From Candidatus Peribacteria bacterium (GTDB lineage Bacteria; Patescibacteriota; Gracilibacteria; BD1-5; UBA6164): DNA of 64,000 nt. Every line of letters starts with the position of its first letter. Position 1 is the stretch's first letter. The stretch lies in contig CP060226.1 in assembly GCA_023898505.1 (NCBI GenBank), positions 1,054,001 through 1,118,000 on the forward strand. Reading direction: 5' to 3'. Below the pieces are notes generated by a model. It ran no database searches and was not told the DNA's origin. It saw only the letters and a program-made list of their open reading frames with translations. The position numbers and the translations under genes are program-made. Positions 30,786 through 40,706 of the stretch are shown piece by piece.

Positions 30786-31865
30786 CTATTTTAGAAATCT
30801 AATTTGTAGATTTAAATTAAAATATACTTTTCCATTTTCTTTATATAACTTTCCATAATCATGTCTTGAGCTACTCGCACTTTCAAATTTTGTATTTTCA
30901 TATAAGTATAATAGGAACTCGTCTCTATTGTATAAATGGTAACAGATAACTTCTCCATTATCTTTTACTATAATATAACCACCGTGTGCTTTAGTGAATC
31001 CATCCCAAACCTTTCCTGGAACCATTCCTAAAGCTATAGAAATAAGGAAATTTTTGATTTTGTATTCATAGTCTGACTTTGAAAGTTTAAACATTCTTTG
31101 TAGATTCTGATTTTTTTCTAACAGCTCTACCAAATTAGTAACTTTATTTGCTTTTCCTAAGAAGAAATCTTGAAGCATTTGAGCGATAAAAATAGGAAAT
31201 ACTGTATCTATCTTCCTCAGGTTTACTTCAAACTCCTCCCTTGATACTCTTTCAAAATTAAGTGTACCACCATTTTCTAGAATACTTTTTAGTCTATCTT
31301 GAATTTTTGATTTCCCTTCAATATTATTAATTTCCTCCATCTTAGAAATATCAAAATCCGTAACTTCATAAATAAAATTAGTTGTCTTTCCAGCATTTAG
31401 GAGAGTGGATGCTCCACCTATCATTGATTTTACAGAAAAGCCTAGCAATTCCTCTTTATCTGAAATTCTATCGTAAATAATACCATCAATATCAGATTTT
31501 CTGGAATTATCAGCTTTTATTTGAGTACATAAAAGTTCTCTCATTAGATTTTCTGCTTCTGGGATACTAAAAGTCGTTGATGCTGCACCTTTGATACCTT
31601 CAAAGATTTTCAAGATTTTCTCTTTTATTTGAGTCTCATCAATCTCTTTTAATATCTTTCCTTTTGTATCTAAAATATAAATTTTTGGGCCATTTAAATC
31701 AAAAACTTTCGTTTCCTGATTTACTTCATTTCTGATTATTTTTTTAAATATAAAGAATTTGTCAGTAATGATTTCTAGATTTTTATTAGCAGCAAACAAT
31801 CTCTTGTTTTCCAGAATTTTGAGAAAAGCGTAAAATTCACTCCATTCACCTTTGTTGGCTTTCAT
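30786..31865 (-). CDS. HpaII-type restriction endonuclease
   Basis: 359 residues. The N-terminus NKGEWSEFYAFLKILENKRL and the central DIDGIIYD and LLGFSVKSMIGGAST (a possible D...xK nuclease core) match the HpaII restriction family (PF09561) as I remember it. HGGYIIVKDNGEVICYHLY is the conserved end. Predicted target CCGG is inference from the family. All of its roughly two dozen Gly codons are GGN; none is TGA, unlike its partner methylase. It starts inside the methylase 3' end. Confidence 0.75.
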   Translation of the reverse strand: MKANKGEWSEFYAFLKILENKRLFAANKNLEIITDKFFIFKKIIRNEVNQETKVFDLNGPKIYILDTKGKILKEIDETQIKEKILKIFEGIKGAASTTFSIPEAENLMRELLCTQIKADNSRKSDIDGIIYDRISDKEELLGFSVKSMIGGASTLLNAGKTTNFIYEVTDFDISKMEEINNIEGKSKIQDRLKSILENGGTLNFERVSREEFEVNLRKIDTVFPIFIAQMLQDFFLGKANKVTNLVELLEKNQNLQRMFKLSKSDYEYKIKNFLISIALGMVPGKVWDGFTKAHGGYIIVKDNGEVICYHLYNRDEFLLYLYENTKFESASSSRHDYGKLYKENGKVYFNLNLQIRFLK

Positions 31866-32718
31866 GTTGATTTTTATTTAGGTAATAAAGCATTTGCTCT
31901 GCTACTGCTTGTATGGCTGGAATGGCAACAGAATTTCCAAGTTGTTTCATGGCCTGAGTCTCTGAAACTGGGAAAAAGAAGTGCTTTGGAAATCCTTGCA
32001 TTTTTTTACCCTCTTCAACCCCGAGTCTTTTTATTTCACCGTTTACAAGATAAGAATCCCAATTTCTTCTATCTTCTATTTTTGAACCCCTGCCTCATAC
32101 TCTCAATGTATAGCCAATTTCTTTTGAACATTCACCATTCCAAATGTCAGACATTTTCATTGTTAATTGTTTTGATTTTGGGAATTCAAATTTTATGTTC
32201 TTATCCTTGAATCCTACCATAAATAATCTTGGCCTATGTTGTGGAAGTCAAAAATCAGAAGCCTTTACAATCTTATGATAAAAAGAGTATCACAATTCTT
32301 CTGTTAAAATTCTTTTAATGGTAATAAATGTTTTCCCATTATCATGCTTTTCTAGGTGTCTTACATTTTCCAAAAAGAATGCTTGGGGTTGTTTTGCTTT
32401 AATAATATTTGTGATATCGAAAAATAAAGTCCCTCTTGTTTCATTAAACCCTTTTTTAAGTCCTGCTTGTGAGAATGGTTGACAAGGAAAACCAGCACAT
32501 AAGATATCAAAATCAGGAATTTCTTTAGGATTTATCAAAGTAATATCTCACGCAAAATTTCATCTTTCAAAAAGTTCTGGAGAAATTTTTCTGTGGTTTA
32601 ATTCATATGTTAATCTTGCATTCTTATCACACTCTGAAGCGAATACGCATGTGCTGCCAGTATTTTGGAATGCTATATGGAAGCCACCAATACCTGCAAA
32701 TAAGTCTATAAATCTCAT
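31786..32718 (-). CDS. C5-cytosine DNA methyltransferase of the HpaII-like pair
   Basis: 310 residues under code 25. Motif I FIDLFAGIGGF, catalytic motif IV AGFPCQPFSQAG, motif VI FFLENVRHLEKHD, motif VIII SDFGLPQHRPRLFMVGF, motif X MKQLGNSVAIP. The Gly in SDFGLPQ is a TGA, showing the gene is adapted to code 25. After motif X the frame meets TGA at 31846-31848; if that once was a stop, the protein would end there, otherwise it runs 20 codons further into the endonuclease gene. It would protect the host from the adjacent endonuclease. Confidence 0.9.
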
Positions 32719-32857
32719 AATCTATAATCTTTTAACAATATTTAAATTACTATAGTGAGTTTTTCAAATTTTTCACTAATTTTTTCTAAAATCTCTTATA
32801 TTTGCTTTTCCACTAATCCACCATATCATACATACCAATATTTTTTAGGAAATATAT

Positions 32858-33769
32858 ATGGAAGCATTATGTATTAGAGGACTTGAAAAATCATATTTTG
32901 GAAAACCAGTACTTCACGGGGTAGACCTGACCATAAACTCTGGAGATTTTTATGCGCTTCTGGGCTATAATGGTGCGGGGAAAACGACGACGATCGGGAT
33001 TATCACTGATCTCGTTTCAAAAGGTGCTGGAAAAGTGGAAGTATTTGGGGTAGATATCGATAGCGATTTCCCCAAAGCCAAGTCGTATATCGGCGTGGTT
33101 CCCCAAGAAATCAATATCAATATATTTCAAAAAGTGATTGATGTGCCGGTCTATCAGGCAGGGTACTATGGCATACCGAGGAAGGTAGCTCTTGAACGTA
33201 CCGAAAAATACCTCAAGGCGCTCGGGTTATGGGAAAAGCGTAATCATGAAGTTCGTGAGCTTTCTGGGGGAATGAAGCGTCGACTTATGATTGTTCGTGC
33301 GCTTATCCACGAACCAAAACTTCTTATCCTCGATGAACCGACGGCAGGAGTAGACGTGGAACTTAGAAAAAGTATGTGGGAGTTTATCAAGGGGCTCAAT
33401 GCTTCAGGAATGACGGTATTACTTACGACACATTATCTTGAAGAAGTAGAAGCTCTCTGTCGTACGGTAGCGATTATTCATGATGGAAAAATTATCGAAG
33501 AGACAAAAACAAGCCAGCTTTTGAAGCAACTGAACGAAGAGGTTATTTTACTGGATATAAAACAAGAACTTTCAGCGGTTCCAAAAGAACTCCAAGAAGC
33601 ATATGGGGCAAAGTTGACTCCAGATGGAGAACTAGAAATAGTGTTGAAAAATACCCAGACTATTACTGGTCTTATTTCAGAGATGAAAGTGCTCGGAATA
33701 GAAGTGACGACTTTCCGTAATAAAAGTAGTCGACTAGAACAACTCTTTTTACACCTAACGCACTCATAG
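32858..33769 (+). CDS. ABC-2 type transporter ATPase
   Basis: 303 residues. Walker A GYNGAGKTTT, Q-loop VVPQE, signature LSGGMKRR, Walker B LLILDEPTAGVD, H-loop TTHYLEE. Close in style to YadG/CcmA-type ATPases with a C-terminal regulatory tail. No TGA. The permease gene follows after one base, so the two form an export complex. Substrate unknown. Confidence 0.92.
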   Translation: MEALCIRGLEKSYFGKPVLHGVDLTINSGDFYALLGYNGAGKTTTIGIITDLVSKGAGKVEVFGVDIDSDFPKAKSYIGVVPQEININIFQKVIDVPVYQAGYYGIPRKVALERTEKYLKALGLWEKRNHEVRELSGGMKRRLMIVRALIHEPKLLILDEPTAGVDVELRKSMWEFIKGLNASGMTVLLTTHYLEEVEALCRTVAIIHDGKIIEETKTSQLLKQLNEEVILLDIKQELSAVPKELQEAYGAKLTPDGELEIVLKNTQTITGLISEMKVLGIEVTTFRNKSSRLEQLFLHLTHS

Positions 33770-33770
33770 T

Positions 33771-34526
33771 ATGGTAGATATCATGACCCTTGCGGGCAAG
33801 GAAATCAGAAACTTTTTGAAGATCTGGAAACAAACTCTCGTTCCTCCGGTGATCATGGCAGTTCTCTATATTCTCATCTTTGGGAAATTTATCGGAGAGC
33901 AAGTGACGATTGTGGAAGGGGTGAGTTATATGCACTTTATCTTTCCTGGGCTCCTCATGATGTCGATTATCATGGGAAGTTATGCGCTTACCTCTTTTGG
34001 TTTTTTCTCAGCAAAGATGTTTAAGAGTTTGGAAGAGGTTCTTGTATCGCCTATGAATCATACCAAGATTATTACAAGCTATGTCCTTGCAGGAGTAACT
34101 CGTGGTTTCCTTGTAGGGATTTGTGTATATCTCGTCTCTTTTTTTATGGTACAAACAAGTATCCACTCATATGGCTACCTCCTTCTTTTTATTTTGCTGA
34201 CATCAATTTTATTTTCTCTTGCGGGTCTGATTAACGGGATCTTTGCTCGTAGCTTTGATGATGTAAATATTATACCAAGTTTTATTATTACTCCGCTTAT
34301 GTACTTGGGAGGAGTATTTTACTCCATTCAGATGCTCTCACCTTTTTGGCAGCATGTAAGTCAGTATAATCCTATTCTCTATATGATCAATGGTCTCAGG
34401 TATGCATTTATTGGTATTTCCGATGTTTCTGTTGTCCATTCTATCCTTGTCCTCATAATATTTATCGTGATACTCTATACATTGGCTTGGTATCTCTTGA
34501 AACAAGGAAGGGGGATTAGGAGTTAG
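33771..34526 (+). CDS. ABC-2 type transporter permease
   Basis: 251 residues, six membrane helices, with the ABC-2 hallmark PLMYLGGVFYSIQMLSPFWQ and PGLLMMSIIMGSYA. YadH-like. Cotranscribed with the ATPase immediately upstream. No TGA. Confidence 0.9.
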   Translation: MVDIMTLAGKEIRNFLKIWKQTLVPPVIMAVLYILIFGKFIGEQVTIVEGVSYMHFIFPGLLMMSIIMGSYALTSFGFFSAKMFKSLEEVLVSPMNHTKIITSYVLAGVTRGFLVGICVYLVSFFMVQTSIHSYGYLLLFILLTSILFSLAGLINGIFARSFDDVNIIPSFIITPLMYLGGVFYSIQMLSPFWQHVSQYNPILYMINGLRYAFIGISDVSVVHSILVLIIFIVILYTLAWYLLKQGRGIRS

Positions 34527-34591
34527 GTCTCTTGCAATTCTCTCTAAATTCATATACTTTTTATTGTTTCTTTATTTTCTAATTTTTTCTT

Positions 34592-34789
34592 ATGGCAGTA
34601 GTAGCATTACTTGTTCGTTTAGCTTTGGTGATTATCGGGGTTACTATGATGGTACAAAGTACATCTTGGGGAACTGTGGAGTGTTTGACGGGGGTTGGAT
34701 TTATCCTGGCAGCTGTTGGGTTATGTCTCAATAGAATCATGGCGGTAAAGGGAACTCCATGCTTGATGTCTTGTATGAATAAAAAATAA
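34592..34789 (+). CDS. Small membrane protein
   Basis: 65 residues, two hydrophobic segments (VVALLVRLALVIIGVTMMV and CLTGVGFILAAVGLCLNRI) and a Cys-containing end (GTPCLMSCMNKK). Loosely like DUF2892 membrane modules, but I would not assign it. Five bases before the next gene, so probably cotranscribed. Confidence 0.55.
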   Translation: MAVVALLVRLALVIIGVTMMVQSTSWGTVECLTGVGFILAAVGLCLNRIMAVKGTPCLMSCMNKK

Positions 34790-34793
34790 GATT

Positions 34794-35363
34794 ATGTCTA
34801 TTTTTCAGATTCCAGAAACCTCTATCCATCATAGAGATGACTATATTGTCAGCAAGGTAGAGGGATTGTATCATATTATCCCATTTCATCTACTTCGTGC
34901 TACCGATAAGGTCGACTTTCAGGTAGTTCCATTTTTTGAGGTGGTCAATGGAATTGATCGTGTGAATCATGAACCAGGAGCTCATAGTCCAAGTTTTGCA
35001 GGAGATACTGATGTGTGGTATATGCATCCAGGTCAGGGAGATAATCTCGTGGTTTTTAGTGGAAGTCGTTTTGTAGAGCTCTATACTCCAGATCATGGAA
35101 AGGTAGAGGTATTTGAGGTGTCCGCAGACTGGATTAAACAAGATGGAAAGATTATCCATGATGGACCTGCAATGTTAGGATGGCCGATTGGAGTCTTTCA
35201 TCGCAACTACTCTCCCGAAGGATCTACTTCGCTCAATTTTGCAGTGAGGTATGATAATTTTGATATCGATACCGAGTTTAACATCTACAAGGTAGATACA
35301 AAAACTTGAGAGTATACGGTTATTAGAAAATGAGCGGCAGATCAGACGATGAGAGGCACATAA
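34794..35363 (+). CDS. Cupin-like hypothetical protein
   Basis: 189 residues. Predicted beta-rich: GDTDVWYMHPGQGDNLVVFS and GSRFVELYTPDHGKVEVFEV resemble a cupin barrel. IGVFHRNYSPEGSTSLNFAV may supply a His ligand. Two TGA glycines near the C-terminus (TKTGEYT, RKGAAD). Lies in a run with the small membrane protein and the MsrQ-like protein. No function assigned. Confidence 0.6.
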
Positions 35364-35379
35364 TTTTTCTTTTTTTCTT

Positions 35380-36042
35380 ATGTTTATCATTACTATCATC
35401 CTGATCGTCATTCTGTCTCTCTTACCCGTGAGGGATGCGCTTGCAGGTTATATCATGAAGGGAAGGAAGTATATATCGGGAGCGCTATACCTTGCCTGTA
35501 TCCTGAGTTTCTTTTTTCTCTTAAATCCACAGGGAATGCGCGATACTTGAAATATGGCGATAAATGTATTGTGGATTTTGTTGTGGTTGCCGATTTTATC
35601 CAAAGTATTTCAGTTGAAACTTGCCAGTACCTTGATGGTATTTCGTAGACCGTTAGGAGTACTGATGGGGACGATGGCCTTGGTGCATAGTGGGCAATAC
35701 TTTATGAACGAATATGTTCTTTTACCTTGGCAACAAGCCTTTTGGATTTGGGATGGTCAGATAGCATTTACCGCTTGGGGATTTCTCGGTCTTATTATTG
35801 CTATTATTTTAACGATTACTTCCAATAATATCTCGCTCAAATTTTTTGGTGGGAAACTCTGGAAGTGGATACATAGGTCTGTATATGTTCTCCTTATCTT
35901 TACTCTCTTACATGTCCTCTTTCTTAAACTCCCTGGGGTTCAAGATTCTCTTCCCCTGATGATAGCAGTGTTTTTTCCATTCGTATTGTATATGATTGGG
36001 AAGATTTTAGAATGGAAAGGAGTGAAACTGAGAAAAGGATAA
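35380..36042 (+). CDS. MsrQ/YedZ-like heme-binding membrane protein
   Basis: 220 residues, about six helices, ferric-reductase-like transmembrane domain. Candidate heme ligands: His in RRPLGVLMGTMALVHSGQYF, and His in WKWIHRSVYVLLIFTLLHVL. In other bacteria MsrQ passes quinol electrons to the MsrP sulfoxide reductase. No MsrP is visible here, but the Msr/CcdA cluster is 5 kb upstream. One TGA glycine (DTGNMAI). Confidence 0.65.
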
Positions 36043-36184
36043 CTCATAGTATATGAAGAGTACTCTGCTAAGGCCCAAAGAAAAATTATATATTTGATTG
36101 TTTAGATATTTTTTAAGTAAATTTGTGGAAAAAAGAAAAATATGATATTTTAGATAAAATAGATTAACATATAAATATATTATT

Positions 36185-36778
36185 ATGTCATCATGTTCTA
36201 TCGAAAATAGCAGGGACTTTAATGAACCATCGGAATTAGGATATACAGACATTGATCAGATAATATGAGTTATGGTAAGCATTGATACATTAATATCTAA
36301 TAGTCGTAAACGTATTAACGATATAGAGATTAAATTAGCAACTAAATGATCTGAACAGTCTATTCATCAAGATTGAAACGCTAGAGATGTAAATATATGA
36401 CTTGACGCTATTCAATTACAATCCGAAAAATGCTGACTTATCTCTTGAATTAGTAGGTTACGTGAAAATACTACACAACTGCTTTCTCAGGCTCGGAGAA
36501 TCGCAAGAATAAATGCAGAACAATTTGAGAAATATAAAGGAATAGTATTAAAGGCCATAAAAGATATTGCATCTATGAGAAGATGAATAGCTAGGCCAAG
36601 TGAAATAGTCTCATATAATGATGAAGATACAAAGCCCTATATTGATATTTTTGTAAATTCTTTAGATCCATATACCGATTTTTTAAATATATCTAGAGAA
36701 GAGCTAATAAATGCCATATCTGATCCAAACGCTTTAACAAGATTATATGTTCAAATAAAAAGCAAGAGATATGAATAA
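36185..36778 (+). CDS. Hypothetical protein rich in TGA codons
   Basis: 197 residues that vanish under the standard code, because seven of its nine Gly are TGA. Mostly helical with coiled-coil character (DTLISNSRKRINDIEIKLAT, LLSQARRIARINAEQFEKY). The C-terminal part (DPYTDFLNISREELINAISD) looks like a small folded region. No signal peptide or membrane helix. Not recognised. Confidence 0.6.
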
Positions 36779-37002
36779 TAACGATCTTGCCTAGTTAAGA
36801 GTTAAGATTTCTTAGTCAATGTTGTATATCAAGTTTAGGTTTTCTCCTCTATAAAACATAATAGTCTATTCTATTTTACTCTCGATAAAATTCTCAGACC
36901 ACTGATTCTATAATTAACCAGGATGGTGAAGTGAATCGAAAAACAACTTGATTTTTTTCATATTTCACTACAATCTGCTGGTTATTTTTTATCTTTGTTT
37001 TG
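36779..37002. other. Gene-free stretch with a long imperfect dyad
   Basis: No coding frame. An imperfect stem joins TTAACCAG near 36915 to CTGCTGGTTA near 36977, with GTGAAGTGAA and TTTCACTAC as inner arms. It precedes the ATP-grasp gene and might be a terminator or leader structure. Confidence 0.3.
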
Positions 37003-38373
37003 ATGAAAAAACCGAAGACGATTTTGGTGATGAATGCAGGGAAAATAAGCACAGAAAGTATTTATACCTATTCAAAGCTACCGTATAGTAAAATAGTGAT
37101 TTTTTATACTGGAAAGAAGGACACATGACGAAATAAAATCCCATCAAATATTGAAATTGTATCAGTTGAAAAACAGAGTCAGTTTTCAGGGGCTATAAAA
37201 GAATTGTATACGCGTTATCCAGAGCATCGTATCTTTCCAAATTTCTCTGGAGACGCCAATTCTAAGCATGCAATCAAGGTATATAACACTACTTTTGGAA
37301 GTCGTATAGATGCGAAAGCCTTTAAACAGAAGGATATGATGACGCAGTTTTTATGAGACTTGGCAAAAAAAAGATATGCAACCTATAGTTATAAGAACTT
37401 AAAAGATAAAACATATGAAGAGCTTGCTGGATTGGTGGGAGATAATTTTATCGTGAAACCAATAAATGCATCGTCTTCGACAAATACATTTAAGATATCA
37501 TCTGCCGAAGGGTTTGATGGCATTAAGAAGAAACTCTCTAAGAATTATGAGTATATCATCGAAGAGTATATCTGAGGAAACTTATTTTCTCTGGATTTCT
37601 TTTTTGATGGTGAGCGTATGTATCTCCTCGTACTTGCTCGTGAAGTGGTGATGATTGAGCTTTCTGATAAAAATAAATTTAGCGAGGCTTTTTTACGTAA
37701 ATATGGTGAGGAGCTACAAAAGCATTTTAATTTTATCCTTCCGTTGTCATATCATATCGACTTTTCAAAGCTTTCTTCTACGGAGATTGCATTTCTGGAG
37801 CAGATTGGAAATAGGCTTCGTGAGATTGAGTATAGGGGGGTGATACATCTAGAGTATAAGTATGATCCAGCAACCAAGCAGATTGGTTTTATAGAATGGG
37901 GGGCTAGATACGGAGGGTATAGAAAAATCTTTATCAAAGAGATTTATCACACGGATATTCTTCGTGTTCCATATTATTTGCTGGTAGAAAAGGATACATC
38001 TCGTTTTAAAAAGTTGAAGGGGGAGGTATACTGCTTCAAAGAGAAAGAACCAAACTTAAACTTTGTACGAGTAAAGACCAATTTTATCGATACGACCTAT
38101 CAGGCAAAGATTTTAAATAAATCATGAGATATCCTTACGAATTCATTTGATTCATTTTTAAAAGAGTATTATAAGGATACTTTTGGTATTCGACCGAAGA
38201 AGATAGATTATTTTGTGAAGACAAGTGATGAGTATACTCTTCACCCTTTTTATAAGGATAGTACCACAAAATTTGATTATATCTTAGAGCTCAATGATGA
38301 AAATTTTGCCATTTTCCGTAAAAAGAAATTTCAGATTATTGAGCAAGTGTTTTTTCATGACTATAAGAAATAA
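37003..38373 (+). CDS. ATP-grasp-like protein
   Basis: 456 residues. KRYATYSYKNLK, GDNFIVKPINASSSTNTFKI and NYEYIIEEYIGGNLFSLDFF resemble the ATP-grasp nucleotide-binding lid and VxEEyIxGxxxS segment. Further on, IEYRGVIHLEYKYDP and IGFIEWGARYGG resemble the metal-binding ExN/GARxGG end. It would ligate a carboxylate to an amine or thiol using ATP; substrate unknown. Several TGA glycines (KKDTGRN, QFLGDLA, EYIGGN, NKSGDI). Confidence 0.7.
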
Positions 38374-38382
38374 AAGATTTTT

Positions 38383-39006
38383 CTAGTCTTTAAAAAAGGT
38401 AGAACGTAAATCAGAAAAGACATCATCAAGCTTTTTTTCTAGTGTATCGAGTCAGGAAAATACGGACAAAAAGAAGTAGATGATGCTGCGAAGGAAAGCA
38501 ATAGAAATTGTGATAATAGATCTCCACTCCCAGAAAAAGAGCACGTATTTACTGACGGTTCCAGACAACATATCATAGAGGTGAATATGAGAGATATATA
38601 CGAGCATGAGGAGGAGAATCATGGGAAGGTACATCTTTATCCCGATAACAGGATTACGCTTTGCTCAGAAGAGCATATTGTAGGCGACAAACAACCATCA
38701 ACCACTATTGAGGAGGACAATCATTGCAATGATGATGACCATGAGTGCTCCCCAGATGTTTTGGTGTGCGAAGATTTCATAAAATACTAACATCGTAGAA
38801 AAGACGGCATCAAGTACGACCATGGTCAGGAGAATCCTAAAGTACATCTTATCATTTTGTAGCATACGCTTTACGCTTGGTATACCTATGTTAAAGGTAA
38901 TCGTGATAAAAGTAATAACCAGGATGATAGAAAATACATAGTTTAGATGATAAAAATCTAGATTTTCTATAATTCCTGTATTGATGTTGTGGAGGTATTC
39001 AAACAT
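38383..39006 (-). CDS. Multi-pass membrane protein
   Basis: 207 residues with about five hydrophobic helices (NYVFSIILVITFITITFNIG, LTMVVLDAVFSTMLVFYEIF, ALMVIIIAMIVLLNS). TGA glycines at NSGGWLF, MLFGAKRN and VFSGLDT join the parts. The C-terminus is charged and soluble (LDTLEKKLDDVFSDLRSTF). Not assigned to a family. Convergent with the ATP-grasp gene. Confidence 0.6.
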
Positions 39007-39074
39007 AGGGAAGAGCAAAGTATAATTTTGAGGATTATTTTAAGAGTTTAGCTATTATTGTCAACAGGAGGCAT

Positions 39075-39150
39075 AAAAAAATTCCTCTAGCTAAATCTGT
39101 GGAGAGTTTTCTAAAGGAATTTCTTTTATGGTGGGATATCCAGGGCTCGA
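39075..39150 (-). repeat. Duplicated 3' end of tRNA-Lys plus terminator
   Basis: A second copy of the tRNA-Lys 3' end (TGGTGGGATATCC.GGGCTCGA on the plus strand) and its downstream AATTCC...GGAATT terminator lies about 225 bp from the real tRNA. The remaining tRNA body is not conserved, so this is not a functional tRNA. Such a direct repeat resembles an attachment-site duplication. Confidence 0.6.
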
Positions 39151-39300
39151 CTCTTCCGTTACTGTCGATTCCATCTTCCAGTAACTCCAGTAGGTCATTC
39201 AGTAAATCCTCCTATTCGTCGGATTTAGTTTTTTACTCGGCTAACCACCAGTAAAAAACCAGTGCCTCTTTTTCTCACCCCCTCAGTATATACATGCATT

Positions 39301-39350
39301 AAAAAATTCCCCTAAAAAAATCTTACAGATTTTTCCAAAGGAATTTTTTA
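39301..39350 (-). terminator. Terminator of tRNA-Lys
   Basis: On the minus strand AATTCC and GGGAATT arms enclose an inner AAAAATC-TGTAA-GATTTTT hairpin, immediately after the encoded CCA end of the tRNA. Confidence 0.6.
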
Positions 39351-39351
39351 A

Positions 39352-39427
39352 TGGTGGGATATCCGGGGCTCGAACCCAGGACCTTCTCCTTAAAAGGGAG
39401 CTGCTCTACCGACTGAGCTAATATCCC
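39352..39427 (-). tRNA. tRNA-Lys(TTT)
   Basis: A 76-nt cloverleaf: acceptor GGGATAT/ATATCCC, D arm AGCTCAGTCGGTAGAGC, anticodon stem-loop CTCCCTTTTAAGGAG with anticodon TTT, T loop TTCGAGC, and a genomically encoded CCA. Confidence 0.96.
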
Positions 39428-39597
39428 ATATTGCACAATATACACCTATTGCTTTTTTAGAGCTTTGGCATTGTATAAAAAAAATAGTAAATGGCAAATT
39501 TTTCTTCCTTGATTTTATTTTCTTGGGTTTCTCTCTTGATTTTAGAAATACTTTCATATACTTGGGGGAGTATTTTAATTTTTTATTTGAAGGTTAT

Positions 39598-39915
39598 ATG
39601 GCAGTAGTATCGCTTACAAAAGATAATTTTTCAGAACTTACAAGTACTGGTGTAGTAGTCGTTGATTTTTGGGCAGAGTGGTGTGGTCCTTGTCAACAAA
39701 TGCTTCCTCTTCTTTCTCAATTTGCAGAGATGATGGGAGATAAAGTAACCGTAGGAAAGGTAAATGTAGATGAAAATCCAGAGCTTGCAGCTCAATACCG
39801 TGTGATGAGTATCCCTACAATTATTGTATTAAAAGACGGTCAACTTGTAGAACAGATGATCGGAGTACAACAACCAGCACAATTACAGGCAGCCTGTGAA
39901 AAACATATGGCATAA
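39598..39915 (+). CDS. trxA: Thioredoxin
   Basis: 105 residues, cytoplasmic disulfide reductase with the classic FWAEWCGPCQQMLP active site and the cis-Pro in MSIPTIIVLKDG. Start at the ATG at 39598 (MAVVSLTKDNF), consistent with thioredoxin length; an upstream in-frame extension is unlikely. No TGA. Shares a bidirectional terminator with hrcA. Confidence 0.96.
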   Translation: MAVVSLTKDNFSELTSTGVVVVDFWAEWCGPCQQMLPLLSQFAEMMGDKVTVGKVNVDENPELAAQYRVMSIPTIIVLKDGQLVEQMIGVQQPAQLQAACEKHMA

Positions 39916-39933
39916 GAGAAACGAACGGATTAT

Positions 39934-39965
39934 AAAAGAGAGCTCAAAGTTTGAGCTCTCTTTTT
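39934..39965. terminator. Bidirectional terminator between trxA and hrcA
   Basis: AAAAGAGAGCTCAA and TTGAGCTCTCTTTT arms around a four-base loop, between convergent genes. Confidence 0.85.
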
Positions 39966-39970
39966 ATGAT

Positions 39971-40669
39971 TTATATAATCCCCCTTACTGCCGAGATATT
40001 GAAACTGTAGTTCATCTTGAGAGAACCAATAATCCCGATGTATCCGATATATCCATCAATTTGTATCGGTTTCATGATGATACTAAAATCCTTGAGATAG
40101 GGAAGGATATTTTCTTCTCCGATAAAGACATTGACTCCCTCTCGAATCGGAAACTCGGTGATAAATTTCATAAAATTGAACTTGTCTTCGAGCATCTTGA
40201 TAATCGAAAAGATATCATCTCCGATTCTTGCGTAGTTGCTTTCGAGAAATGTACCCACACCTGCGTACTCACTGATGTGACGTTCGGGAACGGTAAAGAA
40301 CGTGATTTCCCCTGTTTTCTTGGCAAGTTCAAGGGTGATTTTATGAATAAAATCAGAGAGTTTTTTGAAATCATTACTCCCGGTCTTGTGTGCTTCACTC
40401 TCAAGAAAATGAGACGGAGTCGTTTCCATAAGGTAGTTTACGAAGGCTCTGAGACCTTTTGATGTTGGGAGTCTCCCCGCAGAATTGTAGGGCTGGTAGA
40501 CAAGGTTAAGTTGTTCGAGCTTTGCCATATCATTGCGCACAGTAGCAGGGCTGACTCCGAGATCATACTTTTTTAACAACAACTTACTCCCGAGTACTTC
40601 ACCCGTTTCTAAGTACTCATCGACGATGATTTTGAGGATGTCTATATTTCTTTGACTCAGTGAAGCCAT
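39971..40669 (-). CDS. hrcA: Heat-shock repressor HrcA
   Basis: 232 residues, shorter than usual HrcA (about 340). N-terminal winged helix LSQRNIDILKIIVDEYLETG and VSPATVRNDMAKLEQLNLVY, then SAGRLPTSKGLRAFVNYLM, the HrcA signature. The C-terminal GAF-like core is reduced (NVFIGEENILPYL, YIGYIGIIGSLKMNYS). HrcA normally binds CIRCE operators at groESL and dnaK; I saw no CIRCE in the window and no dnaK neighbour. No TGA. Confidence 0.88.
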   Translation of the reverse strand: MASLSQRNIDILKIIVDEYLETGEVLGSKLLLKKYDLGVSPATVRNDMAKLEQLNLVYQPYNSAGRLPTSKGLRAFVNYLMETTPSHFLESEAHKTGSNDFKKLSDFIHKITLELAKKTGEITFFTVPERHISEYAGVGTFLESNYARIGDDIFSIIKMLEDKFNFMKFITEFPIREGVNVFIGEENILPYLKDFSIIMKPIQIDGYIGYIGIIGSLKMNYSFNISAVRGII

Positions 40670-40706
40670 GATGTTCTCTCGTACAGATAATAAAAATATA
40701 TCAGAA

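Noticed and set aside
39075..39300. tmRNA or a second tRNA beside tRNA-Lys
   Set aside because: Only the 3' terminal 25 bases match; the T stem does not pair, and no partner for the acceptor 3' strand was found.
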